Below, one piece after another: positions 43,464 to 52,845 of a stretch of 64,000 bases of DNA. Each line of letters begins with the position of its first letter. The stretch's first letter is position 1. Under the pieces are notes generated by a model that was given only the letters and a program-made list of their open reading frames with translations, was not told the origin of the DNA and did no database searches. The stretch is from an uncultured Microbulbifer sp. Its GTDB lineage: Bacteria; Pseudomonadota; Gammaproteobacteria; Pseudomonadales; Cellvibrionaceae. The stretch covers positions 1,176,737-1,240,736 of the forward strand of contig NZ_CANNGQ010000001.1 in NCBI RefSeq assembly GCF_947504145.1, given 5' to 3'. The position numbers and the translations under genes are program-made.

Positions 43464-43540
43464 TGGGGTGACTGACGGGGATCGAACCCGCGACCACCGG
43501 AATCACAATCCGGGGCTCTACCAACTGAGCTACAGTCACC
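43464..43540 (-). tRNA. tRNA-His (anticodon GTG)
   Basis: A 77-nt tRNA on the minus strand starting GGTGACTGTAGCTCAGTTGG, with the extra 5' G of tRNA-His and encoded CCA. The anticodon loop TTGTGAT gives GTG. Confidence 0.97.
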
Positions 43541-43566
43541 ATCGAAAAACTGATTGATGCCATAAA

Positions 43567-43643
43567 TGGCACGCCCGGCAGGACTCGAACCTGCGGCCAT
43601 CCGCTTAGAAGGCGGATGCTCTATCCAGCTGAGCTACGGGCGC
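43567..43643 (-). tRNA. tRNA-Arg (anticodon TCT)
   Basis: A 77-nt tRNA on the minus strand, starting GCGCCCGTAGCTCAGCTGG; anticodon loop CTTCTAA gives TCT; encoded CCA. The acceptor stem has one G-T pair. Confidence 0.97.
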
Positions 43644-43660
43644 AATAAAACCCGGTAAAT

Positions 43661-43737
43661 TGGTCGGGGCAGAGGGATTCGAACCCCCGACATCCTGCTC
43701 CCAAAGCAGGCGCGCTACCAGACTGCGCTATGCCCCG
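43661..43737 (-). tRNA. tRNA-Pro (anticodon TGG)
   Basis: A 77-nt tRNA on the minus strand, starting CGGGGCATAGCGCAGTCTGG; anticodon loop TTTGGGA gives TGG; encoded CCA. It is first in the Pro-Arg-His transcript. The order is similar to tRNA clusters near folD in Pseudomonas. Confidence 0.97.
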
Positions 43738-43992
43738 ATATTCTTTCGCGGGGTAGCCCCCGTTCGAGAGCGCGCATATTACTTGCGCCCCCCGAGGGTG
43801 TCAACGCCGCTAAGCCATTCTTTTTTAAAGTAGTTTAGCCTTTCACCAAACTTGTGGCACAAGCGATGACTGAATAGGGAAAATGTTCGCCGCTTGTGCG
43901 AAAATGCCGCGCCTAAATTAAGCTTCTAGCTCACTATCACGAGCGAGCGCCGATTCCCGCGCTGCGCTCCCTGTTCAGGTTGAGAAATCCCT

Positions 43993-44838
43993 ATGTCTGC
44001 ACTGGTTCTGGACGGCAAGGCCCTTGCCCAGAAAACCGAAGAAGAACTGTCTGCCCGCGTTGCTGCCATGAAGGAAAAGAGCGCTGGCCAGACGCCCATC
44101 CTCGCTACCATTCTGGTGGGTGACGATCCCGCTTCCGCGACCTATGTAAAGATGAAGGGAAATGCCTGCCGCCGTATCGGCATGGATTCCATGCAGGTGG
44201 AACTGCCCTCTTCAACCACCACTGAAGAACTATTGGCCAAGATCGAAGAGCTGAACGCCAACGTCAACGTCCATGGCATCCTTCTGCAACACCCTGTTCC
44301 CGAACAGATCGACGAGCGGGCCTGTTTCGATGCCATCGCGCTGGAGAAAGACGTGGACGGCGTTACCTGCCTTGGCTTCGGCCGTATGGCGATGGGCGAA
44401 GAAGCCTACGGCTGCGCCACGCCCAAAGGCATCATGCGCCTGCTGGAAGCCTACAATATCGAGCTCGCCGGCAAGCACGCCGTTGTGGTTGGCCGCAGCC
44501 CGATTCTCGGCAAGCCAATGGCGGCGATGCTACTGAATGCCAACGCCACCGTGACCATCTGCCATTCCCGCACCCAGGAACTGGCCGAACACATCAAACG
44601 AGCCGACATCGTGGTCGGCGCTGTTGGTCGCCCGGAGTTCATCAAGGCTGACTGGATCAAAGACGGCGCCGTGGTTGTCGACGCTGGCTACCACCCCGGC
44701 GGCGTGGGCGACATCGAACTCGGCCCGCTGAAAGAGCGCGCCGCGGCTTATACTCCGGTGCCCGGCGGCGTCGGCCCCATGACTATCAACACCCTGATCT
44801 ATCAGTCCGTTGATTCCGGTGAGAAAAAACTTGGCTGA
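43993..44838 (+). CDS. folD: Methylene-tetrahydrofolate dehydrogenase / cyclohydrolase FolD
   Basis: A 281-aa bifunctional enzyme that converts 5,10-methylene-THF to 10-formyl-THF through methenyl-THF. It has the active-site [18 protein letters not shown] with Yxxx[56 protein letters not shown] for NADP binding, and [15 protein letters not shown] near the end. Standard length. Upstream, between tRNA-Pro and the ATG, 255 bp hold its promoter; no riboswitch was seen. It overlaps the rsuA start by 8 bp, so it is the first gene of a folD-rsuA-rsmC-like group. Confidence 0.96.
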   Translation: MSALVLDGKALAQKTEEELSARVAAMKEKSAGQTPILATILVGDDPASATYVKMKGNACRRIGMDSMQVELPSSTTTEELLAKIEELNANVNVHGILLQHPVPEQIDERACFDAIALEKDVDGVTCLGFGRMAMGEEAYGCATPKGIMRLLEAYNIELAGKHAVVVGRSPILGKPMAAMLLNANATVTICHSRTQELAEHIKRADIVVGAVGRPEFIKADWIKDGAVVVDAGYHPGGVGDIELGPLKERAAAYTPVPGGVGPMTINTLIYQSVDSGEKKLG

Positions 44839-45571
44839 TCACAAATCCCAGCAGTTCGACAAGCCCCAACGCCTCGACAAGGCCATCAGCCAGGTCACCG
44901 ACCTCTCCCGGGCGGAAGTAAAGCGTGCAGCGAAACAGGAGCGGATCACCGTCAATGGCGTGGCGGTGACCGACCCATCCAGCAAAGTAGATCCGTCAGA
45001 CGAACTCTGCCTGGACGGCGAGCTGCTGGGCGAGGCTGGCCCCCGCTACTTTATGGTGAACAAGCCACTGGGGTATGTGTGTGCGACCAAAGATGGCGAG
45101 CACCCGACAGTGCTCGACCTGCTGGATGAACCGAATGCGCACAAACTGCATATTGCCGGCCGCCTGGATATCGACACCACTGGATTAGTACTGGTGACCG
45201 ATGATGGCCAGTGGTCCCACCGTATTACCTCACCGCGTCACCACTGCGATAAAACCTACTACGCGCACCTCGCAGACCCCATCGAAGACAGCGCCATCGA
45301 CAAGTTCGAGAAAGGTATCTGGCTCAACAACGAGAAAAAGCGCACCAAACCGGCGAAGCTGGAAATCCTCTACCGCAACGAAGTGCGCATTACGATCAGC
45401 GAGGGCCGCTACCACCAGGTAAAGCGGATGTTCGCGGCACTGGAGAACCGGGTCCTGGAACTACACCGGGAACGTATCGGCAACATCGCGCTGGATGAAG
45501 ATTTGCCGGAAGGCGACTACCGCCCGTTGACCGAGGAAGAAATCACCAGCGTTGGCTCCGAAAACGCCTGA
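44831..45571 (+). CDS. rsuA: 16S rRNA pseudouridine(516) synthase RsuA
   Basis: Makes pseudouridine 516 in 16S rRNA. An S4 RNA-binding domain ([20 protein letters not shown]) is followed by the catalytic domain with [20 protein letters not shown], the catalytic Asp in [52 protein letters not shown] and [20 protein letters not shown]. These match E. coli RsuA closely. The start is uncertain: I use TTG 44831 ([11 protein letters not shown]), but GTG 44819 and TTG 44810 are in frame. All lie within the end of folD, so translation is coupled. Confidence 0.93.
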   Translation: MADHKSQQFDKPQRLDKAISQVTDLSRAEVKRAAKQERITVNGVAVTDPSSKVDPSDELCLDGELLGEAGPRYFMVNKPLGYVCATKDGEHPTVLDLLDEPNAHKLHIAGRLDIDTTGLVLVTDDGQWSHRITSPRHHCDKTYYAHLADPIEDSAIDKFEKGIWLNNEKKRTKPAKLEILYRNEVRITISEGRYHQVKRMFAALENRVLELHRERIGNIALDEDLPEGDYRPLTEEEITSVGSENA

Positions 45572-45584
45572 GCGACGGCCCCGT

Positions 45585-46634
45585 ATGCAAGCCCTACTTT
45601 CTCAACTGCTGCGCGACAGTGATTCCAATACCCTCTGGATCGCAGACGAAAACAGCAAAGCCCTGCTAAACGGGGGCCTGGGCTTTGCCGGATTGCTGAT
45701 CAGCAATCGCTGGGATATTGCACAGGCTGCTGAAGCGCACGGAATTCGCAGCCATTTTGGCGACTTCGATCTCGCCACCATGCAGGCGACCTACTCCCGA
45801 ATCGTGTATCCGGTTTCCAAAGAAAAAGCCGCTGTGCATCACGTCATCAATCGCGCGGCGGACCTACTGCAAGAAGGTGGTGAACTGTTTCTGCTGGGCG
45901 AAAAATCCAGCGGTATTAAAACCTACGCGCAAAAAGCGGCTCAGTGTTTTGGCTGCGGGAAACAGCTAAAAAAGCATGGCAATGATTACCTGAGCATCAG
46001 CTCGCTGCAGGCGCAGTCAGAGCACCACAGCCTGGATGACAGTGACTACACCCAACTGAGACAACTCGATACGGTCGGCGGCCTCTATTCCAAGCCGGGC
46101 CTGTTTGGCTGGAATAAAATCGATACCGGAAGCGCCATTCTGGCCTGCCACTTTGCCGACTATCTTCCCAATACCCCTCTCAACGACCTGCCCGCTGACG
46201 AACTTCGTGTGGTGGATCTCGGCTGTGGCTATGGGTACCTGAGCTGCCGACTGGCGGAAATCGCCGGAAACCCGGTTCAACTATCTATCCGTGCGACGGA
46301 TAACAACCCGGCGGCCATGCTCGCCTGCCAGAAAAATTTTGAATTACGGGAAATTGAAGGGCGTGTAATCCCGGGTGATGCGGGGTCTGAAATAGAAAGT
46401 GGCAGCGCAGACTTGGTGATCTGCAACCCGCCCTTCCATCAGGGGTTTCAGGTGGAGGGCGACCTTACGGATCGCTTTTTGACACAGGCCGCGCGCATTC
46501 TTCGCACCCGCGGCACCGCACTGTTTGTGGTGAACGAATTTATTCCGCTGGGGAAAAAGGCGCAGGGGTTGTTCCAGCAGGTCGACATGCTGAACAAAGA
46601 GAAAGGGTTCTGCGTATACCGCCTGACGAAGTGA
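45585..46634 (+). CDS. rsmC: RsmC-like 16S rRNA (G1207) methyltransferase
   Basis: A 349-aa SAM-dependent methyltransferase with an RsmC/RlmG layout: an N-terminal inactive methyltransferase-like half, then LFGWNKIDTGSAILACHFADYL, SAM motif VVDLGCGYGYLSCRLAEIA, and the catalytic LVICNPPFHQGFQ (NPPFH). NPPFH is shared by RsmC (16S G1207) and RlmG (23S G1835); the LFGWNKIDTGSAIL part looks more like RsmC. Start ATG 45585 (MQALLSQLLRDSDSN); a TTG at 45552 would overlap rsuA. Just 13 bp after rsuA, so probably cotranscribed. Confidence 0.8.
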   Translation: MQALLSQLLRDSDSNTLWIADENSKALLNGGLGFAGLLISNRWDIAQAAEAHGIRSHFGDFDLATMQATYSRIVYPVSKEKAAVHHVINRAADLLQEGGELFLLGEKSSGIKTYAQKAAQCFGCGKQLKKHGNDYLSISSLQAQSEHHSLDDSDYTQLRQLDTVGGLYSKPGLFGWNKIDTGSAILACHFADYLPNTPLNDLPADELRVVDLGCGYGYLSCRLAEIAGNPVQLSIRATDNNPAAMLACQKNFELREIEGRVIPGDAGSEIESGSADLVICNPPFHQGFQVEGDLTDRFLTQAARILRTRGTALFVVNEFIPLGKKAQGLFQQVDMLNKEKGFCVYRLTK

Positions 46635-46682
46635 GAAACTGAAACTCCGGACACCACTAAAGAAGACCTTCCCGACCGGCCT

Positions 46683-47138
46683 TCAGTAATCCCGCAGATT
46701 AAAAAGATTGATCGAAAGCGTATGCTCTTCCAGCTGCTCCAGCTCCAGTAGCCGCTCCAGTGCATGCTTGGCCGGTGGTGAATCCGCTACCAACAATAAA
46801 TCGCGGTACTGATCTGCGAGATACATTTCGATATCCATGGCTACCTTGCCGATGGCATCGGGGTCGCCAATATCGGTGTTGCGCAATCGCTGCAGTAACT
46901 CTGGCTCCCGGCCTTCTGGCGCAAACTGCACCCAGGTGTGCAATGCCCCTTCGCCCACATCTTCGCGGAAGTTTTCCAGCGTGTGGGTCATGGACACTTC
47001 CCGCCGCTTGAGCTGGTCAAGCAACAACCGGGCGCGCGCGTCCGCGGATATCAACTCGAACTCTTCGTACTGCCGACTCAGCTTCAGATGAAATTCCCTT
47101 CCCTCCTGAATCACATCTTCCAAGGTCTTGTACCGCAT
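46683..47138 (-). CDS. Uncharacterised helical protein
   Basis: A 151-aa soluble, acidic protein that I do not recognise. It is rich in charged residues and appears to be mostly helical (MRYKTLEDVIQEGREFHLKL, KVAMDIEMYLADQYRDLLLV, KHALERLLELEQLEEHTLSI). Repeated E and H residues at about helix spacing (E..H, E...Y) are compatible with a four-helix bundle that could bind metal, but no clear ferritin motif was found. It is convergent with rsmC (48 bp between stops). The spacing to the next gene on its strand (47256) is about 115 bp, so operon membership is doubtful. The start at ATG 47138 follows an in-frame TTG. Confidence 0.7.
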   Translation of the reverse strand: MRYKTLEDVIQEGREFHLKLSRQYEEFELISADARARLLLDQLKRREVSMTHTLENFREDVGEGALHTWVQFAPEGREPELLQRLRNTDIGDPDAIGKVAMDIEMYLADQYRDLLLVADSPPAKHALERLLELEQLEEHTLSINLFNLRDY

Positions 47139-47255
47139 CAACTAATCCCGGGAAAACAACCGCCTAAATTCAGTATAGACACAGGGATCATTAGCACGCC
47201 AACTGGATTTCTGGGGCTCATGTGAGTTTACGTGGAGAATGCCGGGAAAGAGAAG

Positions 47256-48002
47256 TCAGCGCAGCCGTGTCAGACGGGCAGAAAGCCTGCGCGAGGGATT
47301 GCCAGGATTGATCGCGCCAGGCGCGTGCTCGGCTAACGCTTTGCGGTGCAGGGGGCTACGGCTGAAAATACCAATGCTGTTTTCGTACTCCGGCAGCTCC
47401 GCGCTCCAGGCGCCCTGAAGTTGCTGGCGCAGTGCCGGGGTGCGCCAGCCGCTCGCGCGCAGCTCCTGCCGGCTGCCAAAATTACTGACTACCAGTCCAT
47501 CTGGAGACAACAGGTTCATTAAGCGCATGCACCACGCCGGATCGGCCGCAATCGCACGCTCGGCAACGCCGTCGCTGTGGCCAAACAGGTCGTCCACAAT
47601 CACGTCAAAAGGTGCTGAACCCTCGTCAGCCCCCTGCTCAGCGACAAACTCCCGCGCATCGGCACAGATCAGCTCGGCACCGCGCACGCCAAAAAATCGG
47701 CGTGCGACAGTCAGGTGATGGCGATCTATATCCACACCTACAATCGTCTCTGGCGCAATAAAGCGCTGCAACAAGCGAATCAACGCACCGCCGCCAACAC
47801 CAAGAATCAGCACCCTGCGCACCTGCCCCTGGGGTAGGAAAAATACCGGCAGGAACAACAGCTCCCACAGGGAGCCTTTCAGGGGATCATTCGGGTTCCA
47901 CTGGGAGTGGAAGACACCATTGCTATACAACCGCACCGTCGCCCCGTGGCTGCGCACCTCGTAGCGGCTATCTCCCACCTGCTTGTGCCACACCAGCGCC
48001 AT
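47256..48002 (-). CDS. Spermidine synthase-like SAM-binding protein
   Basis: A 248-aa protein with the spermidine-synthase-type Rossmann fold: RRVLILGVGGGALIRLLQRF (SAM or dcSAM binding), ETIVGVDIDRHHLTVARRFF, ELICADAREFVAEQG and FDVIVDDLFGHSDGVAERAI. True spermidine synthases have a catalytic Asp in a DSTDP-like motif; here the segment reads VDDLFG, so the aminopropyl transfer role is doubtful. Such orphan proteins are common in gammaproteobacteria with unknown function. The C-terminal end is basic (SRRLSARLTRLR). It sits 33 bp from msrC on the same strand and is probably cotranscribed. Confidence 0.8.
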   Translation of the reverse strand: MALVWHKQVGDSRYEVRSHGATVRLYSNGVFHSQWNPNDPLKGSLWELLFLPVFFLPQGQVRRVLILGVGGGALIRLLQRFIAPETIVGVDIDRHHLTVARRFFGVRGAELICADAREFVAEQGADEGSAPFDVIVDDLFGHSDGVAERAIAADPAWCMRLMNLLSPDGLVVSNFGSRQELRASGWRTPALRQQLQGAWSAELPEYENSIGIFSRSPLHRKALAEHAPGAINPGNPSRRLSARLTRLR

Positions 48003-48035
48003 CCCTGCTCCTCACGACCAGACGATAAACCGAAC

Positions 48036-48500
48036 TTACGGGAGGTCCGAATGCGACAGCAGGGTCTTGGCAAAAGCTTCCACTCCGGCGAGATCCTGCT
48101 CGGTAAAACGGGCAATTTGCGGGCTGTCGATATCGAGCACCCCGAGACAGCGGTCGCCATTGTAAAGAGGCACTACTACCTCAGACGCAGATACCGCATC
48201 GCAGGCGATATGCCCGGGAAACTGGTGTACATCCTCAACCAGCTGCGACTGACCGGTCTTTACCGCAGTGCCACAGACACCGGCGCCGACCGCAATGCGC
48301 GTACAGGCAGGTTTGCCCTGGAAAGGCCCCAGCCGCAGCTCATCGCCGTGCAGGAAATAAAAGCCCGCCCAGTTGATATCTTCCATCTCCAGGAACAGCA
48401 AAGCACTGGCATTGGCTGTGTTGGCGAGCCAGTCGCGCTCGTCGGTCAGCAGGCCGCCGAGCTGGGCGCAAAGGGATTCGTAGAAGGCAGTTACATTCAT
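48036..48500 (-). CDS. msrC: Free methionine-(R)-sulfoxide reductase (GAF domain)
   Basis: A 154-aa GAF-domain protein. NWAGFYFLHGDELRLGPFQG is typical of this family, and the three redox cysteines are present at 66, 76 and 100 (GKPACTRIAVGAGVCGTA; GHIACDAVS); the spacings of 10 and 24 match E. coli fRMsr. The enzyme reduces free methionine-R-sulfoxide in the cytoplasm, an oxidative-stress repair function. Standard length. Upstream of the spermidine-synthase-like gene and downstream of a hairpin at 48537-48556. Confidence 0.93.
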   Translation of the reverse strand: MNVTAFYESLCAQLGGLLTDERDWLANTANASALLFLEMEDINWAGFYFLHGDELRLGPFQGKPACTRIAVGAGVCGTAVKTGQSQLVEDVHQFPGHIACDAVSASEVVVPLYNGDRCLGVLDIDSPQIARFTEQDLAGVEAFAKTLLSHSDLP

Positions 48501-48536
48501 GGGCTAGTGTATCTTTCTGGCTCTCTGAAAATCAGA

Positions 48537-48556
48537 AGCCCGCTGAAAAGCGGGCT
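48537..48556 (-). terminator. Probable terminator after the coiled-coil protein gene
   Basis: AGCCCGCT, GAAA, AGCGGGCT: a perfect 8-bp stem with a tetraloop, 38 bp after the stop of the minus-strand gene at 48594. On the minus strand it is followed by TCTGATTTT, an imperfect T tract. Confidence 0.6.
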
Positions 48557-48593
48557 CCCTGTTAAACAGTCTGTGCGTCTCCGAACCCGGTCG

Positions 48594-49040
48594 TTACTGG
48601 TAGGGATCCACGACTGCCGTGTCCTCTTCGGCAGACTGGGGCTCATAGGCTTCCGCATCGACGGTGGGCTTGGCCCACTCCCCGTCTTCCGCCGGCTCGC
48701 CGCGCCCGCGGATAGCGGGGGTTGCCGTGGTCACATCACCAGCGACCAGACCGCGGCGCTGCTGTTGCGCGGGTGTCGGTTTGGACACAGGTGCGGTCGG
48801 CTGGTTTTTCAGAACCCGACTGGCGATACCGTTGAGGTTCGGCCGGCGGCGCTCCGCCAACTTTACGGACTCAAGCTCCGCATTCAGCCGGTTGATCTCC
48901 GCCTGCATATCACCCACCTTAGCCTGTAGGTCGGTAATCTGGGACAAGACCCCTTTCACCTTGCGACTTTCCTGCTCATACAGCACCGCAGCCCCACCAA
49001 AGGCCACCACAAAGACCAACAAAATCGAAAATTGACGCAT
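48594..49040 (-). CDS. Uncharacterised membrane-anchored coiled-coil protein
   Basis: A 148-aa protein. The first 20 residues (MRQFSILLVFVVAFGGAAVL) form a signal anchor. Residues about 27-63 (KVKGVLSQITDLQAKVGDMQ onward) show a heptad pattern typical of a coiled coil, and the rest is Pro/Ala/Glu-rich and likely disordered with an acidic end (EEDTAVVDPYQ). I do not recognise a family. The layout (one membrane helix, short coiled coil, disordered periplasmic tail) resembles small envelope structure proteins. It is 113 bp downstream of mksB on the same strand, but function in chromosome organisation is unlikely given its signal anchor. Confidence 0.75.
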   Translation of the reverse strand: MRQFSILLVFVVAFGGAAVLYEQESRKVKGVLSQITDLQAKVGDMQAEINRLNAELESVKLAERRRPNLNGIASRVLKNQPTAPVSKPTPAQQQRRGLVAGDVTTATPAIRGRGEPAEDGEWAKPTVDAEAYEPQSAEEDTAVVDPYQ

Positions 49041-49153
49041 CCAAGCCTCCCCTGCTCAAGCGTGAAATCTGTTATTTACCAAACGTATCGTTAATCGGCA
49101 AATGGTACCGTAATTCAGCATATGTTCCGTGAACTGGCGTGTAAAACGCAAGC

Positions 49154-52100
49154 TCAGATAGTGACCGGCTCTTCAAGCATGTCCAGAAACTCCAGGCTCG
49201 CCTGCTGACGTATCGTCCGGCGGTGGTTGGCCCAGAGGTGGGCAATTTTCTCCTGGTTACAGACCTTGCGGTCTACGTAGACCCGGGTATTCAACTCCCC
49301 CACCGGTTTCGGGCTCGGACATTTGCTGAACACGAGCTGGTTGGAAATCAGATCCATAAACGGCCCGGATTTACTACTGGGCATGATGAACAGCAGCTGC
49401 AGCCCCAGTGTTTCCGTCAGATAGCGGATCACCTCGCGGGAACGGGATTCATCCATCTTCGAGAAGGCCTCATCCACCAGCACCATTTTCAGGTGGCTGT
49501 TGCCGTCGTTGAAACGGAAAGCGGAGGTGACCGCCGCAGAACGGATGATATAGGCCGGCGTTTCCAACTGGCCGCCGGAGCCGGTGCCGTACTGGCTCAG
49601 CGCAATCGGTTCTTTACCCTGCGGTTCCTTGTAGATTTCGTAGTTGCGGTAATTGCGATAGTCACTGATGCGGTCGAGCTCACGACGGGCAACCTGTTCG
49701 TCTTCACTCAACAACATGTTCAGCAACTTATCCCGCACCTGCTGATGCTTGGGATCCAGATCTGCATCGAACAGGCTCTGCTCCTCCCCCAGATTGGGCA
49801 GCTCAATTACCGCCTTGAAGAAGTTCCAGTACTCTTTGAACTCTGGCACCCATCGGTAATCGAAGCGGAAGCGCTCACGATCGGCGCCGAAGCGATGATG
49901 TTCCAGCTCGCCGTTCAGGTCATCCAGTACCCGCTTACCATCATTGATCGACTGGTAGATCGCGTGGCAAAGGTGGGTGACGAAGGTGGTGTTGAACGAC
50001 TTTTTCAGCCCCTGCAATTGCTCGTGGCGATCCACCAGCAGGTTGTTCTTGAGGCGATTGCGCAGTGCGGTGACCTGCTCCACCAGCTGGCATACCAACT
50101 TGAACTGGGCCTCGTTGTGGCCGCCGGCAAAATCCGGATCAAACGACAGCGTATCGCCAGTACTACAGCTGCTGTTGTAATCCATCACCGCTTTCAATAG
50201 ATGGTGGCTGTATTTCTGTAACAGCCCGCGCCACTCCGCCACATCCAGCGAGAAATCAAAACCATCATCCGCCTGCGCGGCCTGCTCATCTGCCTGCTGC
50301 AACACGACTTCCACGTCAAAGTCGGGAGTGATCTGTGCGATCCGCTGCACTGCTGCTTCGCTATCGGTCAGCGCATCGTCCAATTGATCCAGCTGTGCGG
50401 AAAGCGCGTTCAATTGCTTGCCGATATTGTCGAGATTGGTTTCCAGTTTACCGGCGAGCTTTTGTAAACCAGCACCTTGCTGGCGCTCGCTCTCCAGTTT
50501 TTCGTGCAGTTCGTTGGCCTGCTGCTCCAGCTCGAGACCGTCATCGAGATCCAGGTTCGCCAGTGCCTGTTCGGCATTGCGCCCCTGACGCTGAGCATCG
50601 AGCGCCGCGTCGACTGAGTCCAATAGCTTCAGTGCCGACAGGCTGCGTACGGCCTGAGCGAGATTGCGCAGTTGTTGCTGCTGCTCGTGAAGCTGCCCCG
50701 CTTCCTTCAACAATTGTTGCAGTGCACGCTCCTGGGCCGCCAGTGCCCGGGCACGAGCGCCCTGGCCGAAGACCAGTTCGCTGTCGTCGATATCACAGCG
50801 CCACATACTGTAGTTGCCGCTCGCCAGCCCTTCCGGGGTCAAACCCCGCCGGGTGCCACGCAGCTCCTGAGCATCGCGCACCTGCAGTACGGTGCCGTAA
50901 GAGGCACGCAGGTAATATTCCGCGGTTTTGTGATTGAAGGACATCAATTCAACGATGGATTTTTGTGGTGATTCCAGCCGCTCCGCATCCCGCCGGGCCT
51001 TATCCCCCTGAATGACCCGGGCGCGATTACCTCGGCCGGGCATGGCGCGCACGATAGCCATGGCTTCGGCCTCGTGATCCGGATCGACAATAATCGAGAA
51101 GCGCGCCCCACCGAGGTAGCCTTCCACTGCCATCTGCCACCGATCGTCCAGTACTTCGACAAAATCACACAGTACCTGTGGTTCCGCCTGCGGGCACTGT
51201 TCGCGAATCGCCGACAGTGCCTGATCCACATATTGCGGATAACGCACACGGTTGGACTGCAGGTGGTGGATTCGGGACTCCTGAGCATGCAACTGTTTTT
51301 GCAGCTGCTGCACTTTGAGTTCGCCGCGGGATACCAGGTCGTTGACCTGATCCCGCAGGGTGACTTCACCGGGCTCCGACTCGGTCATCTGGCGCACAAG
51401 CCGGTTTTGCGCCGCGTCGGCTGCCGCCGCCTGCTCACGCACGGACTCCTGTGCAGAGAGATCAATCCAGTCCTTGGCCAGGAGACTATCCAGTTGCACC
51501 AAGGTTTCCCCTCGCCCAACTGCCTTGAGGGACTTCACCAGACCGCCGTCGCTGAAAGCCGGAATCTCCAGAGAAACAGAAGTGGTACTAAGCAGAGAAA
51601 GCAGCTCTCCTGCGGCCGCCTGATTGGCGGCAACCAATTGCTGCTGTGCGGCTAGTGGTGCAGCCAGCGAAGACAGGGTGCGATTGGCCTCGGCAATTTT
51701 CTGGTCCAGGTCGTCTTTTGTACGCAGTGCAGAAATGCCCTGGCGCTGGGCCTGAACAGACACCAGCTGTTCGCTTAGATGGCGAGTTCGGCTCTCGGAC
51801 TGCTGGATTTCTTGACCGGTGCGCTCGAGTTCAGAGCGGGTTTCTTTCTGCCGGTTTTTGCCTTCGAGATAGGTTTTCTGCACCCGCAACTGCTGATGCT
51901 TGGCTTGCAGGTACTCCTGCACGCGCAGTTGCAACCACTGCTCGGTATACAGATCCGCGGACTCTGCGATGCGCTGCAATGCATCCACACGTTCCACAAT
52001 CTCACGCGCTTCCAGCTCCATGCCGTGAATGGTTTTCATCAGCTCGGAAACGGAGCGGATAGCTTCACCCAGATCTCGTTTTTCCAACACTTCCTGAGCA

Positions 52101-52792
52101 ACAAAGTCGTTGATGCTTTTTACCGGCTTGTACGCCATAAAATTGGCGAAGGTACGCGCGGCGTGGGTGGCTTCCCGGTCTGGAACGGCATCTGCGCGAC
52201 CGCGCAGTGCGCCATAAAGACGGCGCAGGTAAGCTTTTTTCTTGTCGTACTGCTCTACTTTGCCAAACTGTTTACCGACAACACTGTAAAACTTGTCCAG
52301 CGGCAGCAGGTGCTTGCCGTCTTTATATTCTTTGATGAAATCGTTCATCGCCAGCTGTTCGCCGGGGATCACGAAAAATTTCAGGCTGTCCTGGCGCGCC
52401 TGGGCAGGCTTGGTGCTGGTGTCCAGGTGGGCGCGGATGCCCATGATGGCAGTGAAGGGTTCACCGTCCTCGCCTTCGGTGGGGTAGAAGTTACCTACGA
52501 TATAGCAATCAGTCGGTTTCAGACGGGCGTAGCTGCCGTCGTCACAGCCGAGCACGTATGAAGCAAGCGTGCGCACCTGTTTGCCACCGCGACCGCGCTG
52601 GGTCGTTTCGTCCTGCCCGGGGTTGAAGGTAAACAGAGTATCGTGCGCGGCGGTCATCAGAGTCTGGATGGCGTCGGCCGCGGTGGTTTTACCGGAGCCA
52701 TTGCCGCCAGAAAACAGGTTGATGGGCCCGAATTCGTATTCCAGTTGGGGAATGTTGCCCCAATTGATGAGGATGAGTTTTTTCAGAAACAT
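49154..52792 (-). CDS. mksB: Condensin subunit MksB (SMC-like ATPase)
   Basis: A 1212-aa SMC-like ATPase. Walker A is INLFSGGNGSGKTTAADAIQ (about 25-44), followed by a Q-loop region, long coiled-coil arms and a central hinge (WQMAVEGYLGGARFSIIVD region), then the C-terminal half with ABC signature SQYGTGSGGQLETPAY and Walker B LKMVLVDEAFSKMDESRS. It belongs to the MukB-like MksB group. With MksE and MksF it extrudes DNA loops and helps organise and segregate the chromosome. It starts 53 bp after mksE; ribosome site is weak. No mksG (TOPRIM nuclease) gene follows: the next gene is an unrelated coiled-coil protein. This points to a housekeeping condensin rather than a Wadjet-like defence system. 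Confidence 0.92.
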   Translation of the reverse strand: MFLKKLILINWGNIPQLEYEFGPINLFSGGNGSGKTTAADAIQTLMTAAHDTLFTFNPGQDETTQRGRGGKQVRTLASYVLGCDDGSYARLKPTDCYIVGNFYPTEGEDGEPFTAIMGIRAHLDTSTKPAQARQDSLKFFVIPGEQLAMNDFIKEYKDGKHLLPLDKFYSVVGKQFGKVEQYDKKKAYLRRLYGALRGRADAVPDREATHAARTFANFMAYKPVKSINDFVAQEVLEKRDLGEAIRSVSELMKTIHGMELEAREIVERVDALQRIAESADLYTEQWLQLRVQEYLQAKHQQLRVQKTYLEGKNRQKETRSELERTGQEIQQSESRTRHLSEQLVSVQAQRQGISALRTKDDLDQKIAEANRTLSSLAAPLAAQQQLVAANQAAAGELLSLLSTTSVSLEIPAFSDGGLVKSLKAVGRGETLVQLDSLLAKDWIDLSAQESVREQAAAADAAQNRLVRQMTESEPGEVTLRDQVNDLVSRGELKVQQLQKQLHAQESRIHHLQSNRVRYPQYVDQALSAIREQCPQAEPQVLCDFVEVLDDRWQMAVEGYLGGARFSIIVDPDHEAEAMAIVRAMPGRGNRARVIQGDKARRDAERLESPQKSIVELMSFNHKTAEYYLRASYGTVLQVRDAQELRGTRRGLTPEGLASGNYSMWRCDIDDSELVFGQGARARALAAQERALQQLLKEAGQLHEQQQQLRNLAQAVRSLSALKLLDSVDAALDAQRQGRNAEQALANLDLDDGLELEQQANELHEKLESERQQGAGLQKLAGKLETNLDNIGKQLNALSAQLDQLDDALTDSEAAVQRIAQITPDFDVEVVLQQADEQAAQADDGFDFSLDVAEWRGLLQKYSHHLLKAVMDYNSSCSTGDTLSFDPDFAGGHNEAQFKLVCQLVEQVTALRNRLKNNLLVDRHEQLQGLKKSFNTTFVTHLCHAIYQSINDGKRVLDDLNGELEHHRFGADRERFRFDYRWVPEFKEYWNFFKAVIELPNLGEEQSLFDADLDPKHQQVRDKLLNMLLSEDEQVARRELDRISDYRNYRNYEIYKEPQGKEPIALSQYGTGSGGQLETPAYIIRSAAVTSAFRFNDGNSHLKMVLVDEAFSKMDESRSREVIRYLTETLGLQLLFIMPSSKSGPFMDLISNQLVFSKCPSPKPVGELNTRVYVDRKVCNQEKIAHLWANHRRTIRQQASLEFLDMLEEPVTI

Positions 52793-52845
52793 ACGTTTCG
52801 TGTGCTCAGCAATAAATTTAGTCGTTTTCTTGTAAGAGCCTCGAA

